DNA of 10,236 bases from Rhodocyclaceae bacterium UBA6160 (lineage in GTDB: Bacteria > Pseudomonadota > Gammaproteobacteria > Burkholderiales > Rhodocyclaceae): NCBI GenBank assembly GCA_002422995.1, contig DIUK01000142.1:1-10236 (forward strand), read 5' to 3'. A program made the position numbers and the translations under genes. The notes below the pieces were generated by a model, which ran no database searches, was not told where the DNA came from, and saw only the letters and a program-made list of their open reading frames with translations. Positions 1 through 6,166 of the stretch are shown piece by piece. Position 1 is the stretch's first letter, and each line of letters opens with the position of its first letter.

Positions 1-1
1 G

Positions 2-29
2 CAACATCATGAATAAATGTTGTTTTTTT
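2..29 (+). terminator. Possible weak terminator of an upstream gene
   Basis: CAACAT (2-7) can pair with ATGTTG (17-22) around a 9-nt loop, and seven Ts follow at 23-29. The stem is short and AT-rich. It might extend beyond the left edge of the window, so its strength cannot be judged. If real, it ends transcription of a gene lying to the left. Confidence 0.4.
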
Positions 30-55
30 CACCAAGATTTTAAAAAATAGACTGT

Positions 56-76
56 AAGCCCTTGTCTAACGGGCTT
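56..76. repeat. Short inverted repeat AAGCCC/GGGCTT
   Basis: AAGCCC (56-61) and GGGCTT (71-76) are perfect inverted copies with a 9-nt spacer. No T-run follows, so it does not look like a terminator. It may be a regulator half-site pair or an RNA hairpin; function unknown. Confidence 0.35.
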
Positions 77-129
77 GGCTCGTGTTAACCTGCAGCCTTG
101 AGTTGAATAAAAATAAATCAAGAGGAGTC

Positions 130-169
130 TTTTGCTGTTGCTTGTGCAAAGCAAAGTAGTAAAGCAAAA
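130..169. promoter_or_regulatory. Imperfect palindrome, possible regulatory site
   Basis: TTTTGCT (130-136) is matched by AGCAAAA (163-169). A nested pair, TTGCTT (138-143) and AAGCAA (149-154), lies inside. The region is built from GCAAA/TTTGC-like words on both strands. It is 150-190 bp upstream of the first gene, a reasonable distance for an activator or repressor site. The regulatory role is inferred only from symmetry and position. Confidence 0.3.
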
Positions 170-182
170 ACACCGTCGATTT

Positions 183-206
183 GAAGTTGTGAAGTTGTGA
201 AGTTGA
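183..206 (+). repeat. 8-bp tandem repeat, three units of GAAGTTGT
   Basis: Units are GAAGTTGT (183-190), GAAGTTGT (191-198) and GAAGTTGA (199-206), so two perfect copies and a third differing at its last base. The tract lies 117 bp upstream of the first gene. Such a tract can change copy number by slippage, or can be an array of direct binding sites. Three copies is low for a phase-variable tract. Confidence 0.6.
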
Positions 207-211
207 TTAGT

Positions 212-225
212 CTGTCGGACGACAG
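212..225. promoter_or_regulatory. 14-bp palindrome CTGTCG-GA-CGACAG
   Basis: Perfect 6-bp arms with a 2-bp centre, about 100 bp upstream of the first gene. The same arm words CTGTCG and CGACAG bound the long hairpin at 3754-3796 upstream of the barrel gene. The compact symmetry fits a dimeric regulator operator better than an RNA hairpin, since a 2-nt loop is too small. The role is inferred. Confidence 0.35.
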
Positions 226-322
226 TTGGCCCTTTGGACGCGTGTGGTTGCTAACCAAACTCAGGGTAGCGAGTCACCCGGTTAATTTTTAATGAATTAT
301 TTATCACCCAAACAAACCGTCT

Positions 323-1282
323 ATGAAAATCAAAACCTCTACGATCAGTTTGGCATGCGCAATGCTGCTTGCCGGCTTGAGTGGCTGTAGCAGCAAAGCG
401 GATCTCTCCGCGGTGGAAGCTGAGCGAGCCAAACCGATACAACGCAGTGACATCATGCAGGCAATTGCGACTAGCGGTAATAACATTGCCGTGGGTACCC
501 AAAGTGGCGCTGTCATTACTTCTGACGATGCTGGTAAGACATGGGCTCGACAATCCCTTGATAAACCATTTTTAGCCTCAATCATCGATATCGCTGTATG
601 CCCCGATGGCAGCTTTTTAGCGATAGATTTTTATGGGCGTGTGTGGAATAGTGATGTGGGTGGCAAAAAATGGGCTGCGCATAAACTTGAAAATCCGCAA
701 ACTGGTTTAACAATCTCGTGCGATAAAGCAGGGGCGTGGTGGGTTGCTGGTACTTATGCCACCATTGCAACTAGTAGTGATCAGGGTAAAACCTGGCGTG
801 TCATTGATAATCAACAGGATGCGCAAATCACTACTCTGCGGTGGGTCAATGAAAAACGTGCTGTTGCCATGGGTGAATTTGGTTTAGTACTTAGAACAGA
901 TGATGGCGGTGCAACGTGGCAGAAGTTGCCACCCATTTCAGCAGATTTCTACCCTTACGATTTGTTGTTTATTGATGAGAACACAGCGTGGGTTTCCGGC
1001 GTTGCTGGGCAAATGCAGAAAACTACTGATGGTGGAAATACGTGGACGATCGAAGAAAACGTAGCCGGTGCGCCGCTTTATCGTTTGTTTGCACACAAGG
1101 GCGTGCCGCACGGTGTGGGTGCACGAGGCACGATTGCTCGCTTAGAGGGTGATGTCTGGACATCGGTCACCTATCCTGATGCCATTCCTGTTTTCCTGGG
1201 TGGTGGTGCCTCGGTTGCAGGAAGCGATGCAGTGCTGATTGGTGGTCCTGGTGGCATGTTGCGTCCAGTATCTATTCAATAA
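323..1282 (+). CDS. YCF48/BNR-like five-Asp-box beta-propeller lipoprotein
   Basis: A 319-residue exported protein. Residues 1-21 form a lipoprotein signal with lipobox LSGC, so Cys22 should be lipidated. Ser23 rather than Asp at +2 favours outer-membrane delivery. The mature part carries five Asp-box-like motifs (S/T-x-D-x-G-x-T-W) at about 67-74, 109-117, 151-158, 191-199 and 233-241. This fits a beta-propeller of the YCF48/BNR type. Despite the family name, nothing here points to photosynthesis; such proteins commonly accompany MMPL and DUF1302/DUF1329 genes. No sialidase activity is implied. The start at 323 is chosen because it opens the signal peptide directly; there is no good Shine-Dalgarno before it. 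The transporter gene follows after 45 bp, so the two are probably co-transcribed. A scaffold or substrate-contacting role is inference. Confidence 0.85.
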   Translation: MKIKTSTISLACAMLLAGLSGCSSKADLSAVEAERAKPIQRSDIMQAIATSGNNIAVGTQSGAVITSDDAGKTWARQSLDKPFLASIIDIAVCPDGSFLAIDFYGRVWNSDVGGKKWAAHKLENPQTGLTISCDKAGAWWVAGTYATIATSSDQGKTWRVIDNQQDAQITTLRWVNEKRAVAMGEFGLVLRTDDGGATWQKLPPISADFYPYDLLFIDENTAWVSGVAGQMQKTTDGGNTWTIEENVAGAPLYRLFAHKGVPHGVGARGTIARLEGDVWTSVTYPDAIPVFLGGGASVAGSDAVLIGGPGGMLRPVSIQ

Positions 1283-1327
1283 GCCTTAAATTTATTTATC
1301 GAGAAATTCACCGGAGTCACCAAGATT

Positions 1328-3733
1328 ATGGTTACACGAGCATTCGTAGGTTTTCGAGACAAAATGACACATATGCTTCACCGCGGTGAAGACTGGTTAT
1401 TTGCCAATCCTAAAATAGTTCTTGCTATCGTCGGTATCGCGACGGCAGTTTTTGCTTCACAAGTGCCAAAGCTGCAGATTTTTAGTGACTTTAACGACTT
1501 GCTACCGCAAAAACATGAATACATCCAAGTCTATAACCGGATGAAAGAAAATTTTGGCGGTGCAAATTCCGTCATCATGGCCATCGAAGTTGAAAAAGGC
1601 ACGATTTTCAACGAAAAAACACTTGGATTGATTCATAAAGCGACGCAAGGTGTGGATAATCTGCCTAGCGTGAACCATAACTTAGTGAGCTCCATGGCTC
1701 ACCGTACGGTGCGTAAGGTGTCACTTTCGCCCGAAGGTGGTTTTGTTTCTGAGCTGTACTATGATAGCCAAAATCCGCAATACACGCCTGAGCGTTTAGC
1801 CAAGTTGCAAGCGGATATTCTTGCAGACCCCGCTGTTTACGGCTTATTAGTTTCGCCAGACATGAAAGCAGCCCTTATTCGCGCACAGTTAAATGAAGGT
1901 ACGGTTGATTATCCTAAATTTTTCGCTGAACTTAAAGCACTGCGTGACTCGCTTGAGACGGCTGGCCATAAAGTTCATGTCACAGGCAATCCTGTTTTGA
2001 CGGCATGGGTTTATACCTATTTACCTGAAATGGTATCCATTCTGGCATGGACGGCAGTTCTTCTGGCTGCCTTATTGATAGTCTATTATCGTAGGCTCTA
2101 TGGTATTGCCTTGCCGATTCTGGGTATTGCGTTGTCGACACTTTGGGGCTTGGGCTTTATGGCGGCGATGGGTATCAACCTTGAGCCGTTGAGCCTACCA
2201 ATTCCGTTTCTGATCGCTGCCCGTGCCATGTCACATGGCACACAGCTGGTTTCGAGATATTACGAAGAGTTGGATGTACATAAGGATGCCGCGCTTTCCG
2301 CGCGTAAAACACTAGAAGCGCTGTTTCGTCCTGGTTCGTTGGCGATTATCGTTGATGCGATTGGCATTACAGTGTTGATGCTGGGCACTGCACCGTTTAA
2401 TACCAAGCTGGGTGCGGCTGCTGGTTTCTGGGGTTTTTCAGTGATCTTCACGGTTCACTTTATGATCCCTCTCGCTTTGAGCGTATTGCCCCAACCTAAG
2501 AAAACGGTGAATGGCAACGTCGCTATCCGTAACGTGTTAGGTGCTTTCATGCGGTACACCGGTGGTACAACGACGGGTGCGCGAATTGTTTTGCTTCTCA
2601 CCTTTGTTGGTATGGCTGCATCGGCTGTGTATATCGACAAAGTACAGATTGGTGAATCAGAGCCTGGCTCTCCATTGCTGGCGCGCAATCACGACTTTAA
2701 TCTCTCGACCAAAGCAATTAACGAGCGCTTCCCGGGTTCGGAAGAACTCAATATCATTATTCGCACTGATGAACCAGGCGGCATTAAAAAGCCTGAAGTT
2801 ATGGCGGCGATTGAGCGCTTTCAAGCGCACATGATGAGTGATCCATCCGTTGGGGGGACGCGTGCCCTGCCAATGATTGTGCGGGTTTTTAATCGTTTAA
2901 CTCATAGTGACGATCCACGCTGGATGCAAACACCTACGACGGCAGCAGAAAGTGGTGGTTTGATGTTCGCTTACATGGCTTCCAGCCCTATCCCTGGTGC
3001 GCTTAAAGAGTTCGTAACGCCAGAAGACACCCAGGCTAACGTGGTGTTTTATTATAAAGACCATCAAGCCACAACGATTAAACGTGCAGAGGCAATGGCA
3101 GTTGAAGGCAAGAAGATGATCGAATCAGAAGTGCCTGGTGTGCATGTTGAGCTGGCAGGCGGCATTATCGGTGTCAATATCGCTGGTAATGAAGCGCTGC
3201 ACCGCGACCACATGATCATCATTCCTGCGGTGTTGATTCTTTCTTTCTTGCTGGTTGCTGTGTATTACCAGTCTTTCCATGCAGGCTGGCTCATGATATT
3301 CCCTATGCTGTTTGCAACCGCCATGACTTACGCCTACATGGGCTGGAAGAATATTGGCATCAACGTGAATACCGTTCCCGTGATCACTGTCGGTGTGGGC
3401 GTGGGTATTGACTACGCGGTGTACTTCATGGATCGTATTCGTGAGGAGTACGCGCATTCACGCAATATCCATGAAGCGGTTATTAACGCTGTGGCAACTA
3501 CTGGTTATGCGGTGAGCTTTACGGCGGCAACCTTGATTGCTGGGGTGGTTCTGTGGATCTTCATGTCGCATCTGCGCTTTCAGTCAGACACTGCCATGCT
3601 GTTGTCGTTTATGCTGATTGTGAATGCTATTGCAGCGATGTTCATCGTGCCGGCATGGTGTGTAGTATTCAAGCCGCACTTCGTGACAGCGACAGAAATT
3701 GATGGTGATGGTGTAATACAAGAAAAGGCATAA
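1328..3733 (+). CDS. MMPL/RND superfamily transporter, 12 predicted TM segments
   Basis: An 801-residue inner-membrane protein with the RND/MMPL layout. TM1 is at about 29-45, then a large periplasmic domain (46-233), TM2-6 (about 234-253, 259-278, 287-306, 336-356, 363-386) and TM7 (418-436). A second periplasmic domain (437-627) and TM8-12 (about 628-647, 652-672, 679-700, 727-747, 754-780) follow. The C-terminal half has the GIDY motif (Asp695-Tyr696) of proton-coupled MMPL proteins. The matching place in the first half reads ARAMSHG (298-304) and has no Asp. Members of this superfamily export lipids or hydrophobic molecules, for example MmpL3 and the hopanoid transporter HpnN. GGAG at 1313-1316 lies 11 nt before the ATG, rather far; Met13 (1364) is an alternative start but has no better site. 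Substrate unknown. Confidence 0.9.
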   Translation: MVTRAFVGFRDKMTHMLHRGEDWLFANPKIVLAIVGIATAVFASQVPKLQIFSDFNDLLPQKHEYIQVYNRMKENFGGANSVIMAIEVEKGTIFNEKTLGLIHKATQGVDNLPSVNHNLVSSMAHRTVRKVSLSPEGGFVSELYYDSQNPQYTPERLAKLQADILADPAVYGLLVSPDMKAALIRAQLNEGTVDYPKFFAELKALRDSLETAGHKVHVTGNPVLTAWVYTYLPEMVSILAWTAVLLAALLIVYYRRLYGIALPILGIALSTLWGLGFMAAMGINLEPLSLPIPFLIAARAMSHGTQLVSRYYEELDVHKDAALSARKTLEALFRPGSLAIIVDAIGITVLMLGTAPFNTKLGAAAGFWGFSVIFTVHFMIPLALSVLPQPKKTVNGNVAIRNVLGAFMRYTGGTTTGARIVLLLTFVGMAASAVYIDKVQIGESEPGSPLLARNHDFNLSTKAINERFPGSEELNIIIRTDEPGGIKKPEVMAAIERFQAHMMSDPSVGGTRALPMIVRVFNRLTHSDDPRWMQTPTTAAESGGLMFAYMASSPIPGALKEFVTPEDTQANVVFYYKDHQATTIKRAEAMAVEGKKMIESEVPGVHVELAGGIIGVNIAGNEALHRDHMIIIPAVLILSFLLVAVYYQSFHAGWLMIFPMLFATAMTYAYMGWKNIGINVNTVPVITVGVGVGIDYAVYFMDRIREEYAHSRNIHEAVINAVATTGYAVSFTAATLIAGVVLWIFMSHLRFQSDTAMLLSFMLIVNAIAAMFIVPAWCVVFKPHFVTATEIDGDGVIQEKA

Positions 3734-3753
3734 AAAACTTAAAAATAAGCATC

Positions 3754-3796
3754 CTGTCGGCACGCTTGTGTTGTTTAACGCAAGACGTGTCGACAG
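3754..3796. other. Long intergenic hairpin upstream of the barrel gene
   Basis: The left arm 3754-3770 pairs with the right arm 3779-3796 over 17 base pairs, with two G-U wobbles and one bulged A (3785), around an 8-nt loop. It lies just after the transporter stop. On the + strand no T-run follows (the next bases are A-rich), so it is not a classic terminator for the transporter. On the minus strand T-rich sequence follows, but no minus-strand gene is seen. It may be an mRNA-stabilising or processing structure. Confidence 0.55.
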
Positions 3797-3828
3797 TCAA
3801 AATAAAAATAGCAGGTAGGTAAGTTGTT

Positions 3829-3848
3829 TTCCGCAATTTTTAGCGGAA
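3829..3848. other. Small hairpin TTCCGC/GCGGAA
   Basis: TTCCGC (3829-3834) and GCGGAA (3843-3848) form a perfect 6-bp stem with an 8-nt loop. It is the second of three consecutive hairpins in the 194-bp spacer before the barrel gene. No function can be assigned on its own. Confidence 0.4.
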
Positions 3849-3858
3849 TCAAGCGATT

Positions 3859-3889
3859 TGTCAGCCGTATGTATTAAACCCGGCTGGCA
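3859..3889. other. Hairpin in the leader of the barrel gene
   Basis: TGTCAGCCG (3859-3867) pairs with CGGCTGGCA (3881-3889) over nine pairs with one G-U wobble, loop 13 nt. The sequence after it is AGGGGTTTTAAC, so a U-run is weak and interrupted. It ends about 28 nt before the barrel gene's Shine-Dalgarno. It could act as a leaky terminator or attenuator, or as a leader structure. This is inference. Confidence 0.4.
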
Positions 3890-3927
3890 AGGGGTTTTAA
3901 CTTTTAACTTACGAACGGGGGATCGCA

Positions 3928-6060
3928 ATGCAAAAAAATATAAATAAAACAGGCAGCAATAACCATATTTGGCGTTTGCGTAGCTTTGCGGCTTGCATGT
4001 CGCTGGGCTTAGTTGGCTCTGTTTATATGCCACTAGCTGTAGGCCAAGAAGAGTTACCGACATTGGGCGAGAGTACCAGCCCCTGGAAAGTGGATGTCTT
4101 TTACGAAAACGATACCCGTTTTCGCGGCAAAGACAATACCGGCAATCGCGTGGGCCTATCCAAATTCAGAAATACTCTGCAGATCGAAGCCGATAAAAAC
4201 CTGTCCGACGGTTGGGCATTCCACGGCATCCTGCGCGGCACTTACGATGGTGTTTATCAGCTAAATCAAGATGAATACGGCAAGAGTGCGGGTGGCGCCG
4301 TGAATCTTGAAAATAGCGGCGGGCAAATGGTGGGAATTCCATTCCTGGTTTCGCCGACATCTGTACCTTATGGACAAGCGCCAGTGAACAATGCCAACAT
4401 TAAGCTGTTGGGTGGCCCTTTGGCAGGAAATGCCTTCGGTTTCAATTCAACGGTGCCAGGAACTGTTGCCAATCCAAGCACAGGACAAGGTGCCGTACCT
4501 CTGCCTTATAGCCCAAATCAAGGCTTGCGTCTGTTGTTCGATCGCTGGGGCACGAATCCCAATGGGGTGCAAGTGGCGGTTCCTGTGCGGCCCTGCGATA
4601 AAGACAGCCGTGGGTGTGCGGACTTTGGTGGCTATGGTGATCTCAAGCAAAGTGAGCTGGAGGCACCAGAATTCAATAGCCGTCTGGATTTTATCCGCGA
4701 GGCTTATGTTAAAAAGTTATTCAATCTGGATGATGGCAAGCAGATTTTTGTCAAAGTCGGTAAGCAACAAGTCGTGTGGGGGCGTACCGACTTGTTCCGT
4801 GTGCTGGATGTGATCAATCCCATGGACTATTCACGCGGCAATATTTACGACGAGATGCAGGACATCCGCATCCCGATGTGGATTTTGCAAGCCGAATACC
4901 GCATGGGCGCGAGCGATTCTTTCCAGGACCGTAATGTGTCCGTGGTGTGGAACTTTGATCAGTTCCGGCCGAATAATCTGGGTCAGTGCGGTCAGCCTAA
5001 TGTGATTATCGATGCAGGCTGTACTCTTCGCGCGTTCAAAACCCTGTGGGATTATGGTGGCACGGTGGGTAACTTTGCCAACTTGGCTTTACCTCCGCCA
5101 ACGCCAGGTTTGACGAGTGGTGCGGGAAATGGAGCATTTTTAGCAACCGACTTTGGTCCCCATCAAATTGGTATCCGCAATGTGGATTTGCCTGACTGGA
5201 AATTCAAAAATACGCAACTGGGTTTGAAATGGGAAGGCGTGACAGCGAATGGTTTTAGCTTTTCTGTTAACGGTTTGACCTATCGTTCGCAAATGCCTAG
5301 CCTGCACATGATCAACACCGGTGTGACCAATATGTTCACCGGCGCTATCCAAAATACGACGGATCTGATTGCATTTGACCTGGTGTACCCAAGGGTTAAC
5401 TTGCTGGGCGGCTCGGCTGACTTTCAAATCCCGGATGCCAACCTGGCTGTTCGTTTAGAGATGGCATACACCAGTGGTGAGGAATTTACCAATACCGCAC
5501 GGCGTGATGGTTACAGCAGAAATCATGTGTTCCGTTCGGTCATTGGCCTTGACCGCCCCACGATCATTCCTTGGATCAATGAAGCTGAAGCAACGCTGAT
5601 TTCAGGTCAGCTGTTCTATCAGCATATTTTTGACCATGAGGAATATGCCGGCGCTTATGGTCAATACGGCATGGTGGATTGGGAAGATAACGTCACCGGT
5701 ACCTTGTTGATGCGCGCTTCGTTAATGAATGCCCGCCTGAATCCGCAAGTCATTTTCGCGCGTGACTTCAAGTCACGCGCCTTTGCCATGGCGCCGTCTG
5801 TTTCCTACCGTTATTCAGACAACCTGCAATTCTCCATCGGGGCGAATTACAAGTTCCGTAGCAGCCAGGAGCGCTGGCACTATGATGATCAGCGGGCAGC
5901 CAATCCTTTTGCGCCATTTACTCAGTACCCAGGCCAGGGGGTGAGCCCCGGCTCCGCCGGTTTGTCCGGCTTGATTCCACTGGGTGGTTTCCGTGCCGGC
6001 CCGATTGGCGCCGCATGGAGAGAAGACGAAATTCAATTCAACTTGAAATACAAGTTCTGA
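3928..6060 (+). CDS. DUF1302 family outer-membrane beta-barrel protein
   Basis: A 710-residue exported protein. A Sec signal spans about 1-39 (basic residues, a hydrophobic stretch at 20-37, likely cleavage AVG|QE). The C-terminus ends FNLKYKF, with a terminal Phe typical of BAM-inserted barrels, and the body alternates short aromatic strands with Gly/Asn-rich loops. The DUF1302 hallmark lies at about 276-301 (KVGKQQVVWGRTDLF, then DVINPMDYS). The mature part has four Cys in two close pairs, Cys223/Cys230 and Cys354/Cys365, both in loop-like regions. Residues 111-240 form a long Gly/Pro/Asn-rich segment that may be an extracellular loop or plug-like insert. A strong SD (GGGGGA, 3917-3922) sits 5 nt before the ATG. 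The gene closes with tandem stops TGA-TAG. Family function is not established; a channel for hydrophobic compounds is inferred from context. Confidence 0.88.
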   Translation: MQKNINKTGSNNHIWRLRSFAACMSLGLVGSVYMPLAVGQEELPTLGESTSPWKVDVFYENDTRFRGKDNTGNRVGLSKFRNTLQIEADKNLSDGWAFHGILRGTYDGVYQLNQDEYGKSAGGAVNLENSGGQMVGIPFLVSPTSVPYGQAPVNNANIKLLGGPLAGNAFGFNSTVPGTVANPSTGQGAVPLPYSPNQGLRLLFDRWGTNPNGVQVAVPVRPCDKDSRGCADFGGYGDLKQSELEAPEFNSRLDFIREAYVKKLFNLDDGKQIFVKVGKQQVVWGRTDLFRVLDVINPMDYSRGNIYDEMQDIRIPMWILQAEYRMGASDSFQDRNVSVVWNFDQFRPNNLGQCGQPNVIIDAGCTLRAFKTLWDYGGTVGNFANLALPPPTPGLTSGAGNGAFLATDFGPHQIGIRNVDLPDWKFKNTQLGLKWEGVTANGFSFSVNGLTYRSQMPSLHMINTGVTNMFTGAIQNTTDLIAFDLVYPRVNLLGGSADFQIPDANLAVRLEMAYTSGEEFTNTARRDGYSRNHVFRSVIGLDRPTIIPWINEAEATLISGQLFYQHIFDHEEYAGAYGQYGMVDWEDNVTGTLLMRASLMNARLNPQVIFARDFKSRAFAMAPSVSYRYSDNLQFSIGANYKFRSSQERWHYDDQRAANPFAPFTQYPGQGVSPGSAGLSGLIPLGGFRAGPIGAAWREDEIQFNLKYKF

Positions 6061-6073
6061 TAGCCCATGAAAA

Positions 6074-6119
6074 GTCGGCGCTGATGAGACGGCAAGCCAT
6101 CGCGTAAAACCAGCCCGAC
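6074..6119. other. Imperfect intergenic hairpin between barrel and DUF1329 genes
   Basis: GTCGG (6074-6078) plus GCTG (6080-6083) pairs with CAGC (6111-6114) plus CCGAC (6115-6119). C6079 is bulged and the loop is long and can fold further (GATG/CATC, 6083-6086 and 6098-6101). No T-run follows, so it is unlikely to terminate. It may set differential stability of the two halves of a shared mRNA. Confidence 0.4.
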
Positions 6120-6166
6120 AGTCCCTAAATGTTATTAAACAGTTCTTACATAAGAGAGGTTATGCA

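Larger units (their letters stand above)
1..322. other. Gene-free upstream region with repeats and hairpins
   Basis: I see no gene here. The stretch is AT-rich. It contains a hairpin plus T-run at its left edge, an AAGCCC/GGGCTT hairpin (56-76), an imperfect palindrome (130-169), an 8-bp tandem repeat (183-206), a tight CTGTCG-GA-CGACAG palindrome (212-225) and a TGGTT-N3-AACCA palindrome (245-257). No pair of good -35/-10 sigma-70 boxes at 16-18 bp spacing was found. The promoter for the downstream operon is nevertheless expected here, because the first gene starts at 323 and a terminator-like element precedes the region. The density of small palindromes suggests regulator binding, which is inference. 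Confidence 0.6.

Noticed and set aside
132..200. A 22-codon reading frame from TTG 132, with AGAGGAG at 121-127, as a leader peptide
   Set aside because: It has a rare start codon, only 4 nt spacing to the SD, and runs through the 8-bp repeats. Nothing in its composition supports a coding role.
323..1282. Sialidase/neuraminidase based on Asp-boxes
   Set aside because: Asp-boxes are structural and occur in many propellers. No sialidase Arg triad or FRIP-like motif is seen.
3754..3889. CRISPR array or mobile-element ends in the spacer before the barrel gene
   Set aside because: The stems differ in sequence, there are no regular direct repeats with spacers, and there is no transposase or target-site duplication.
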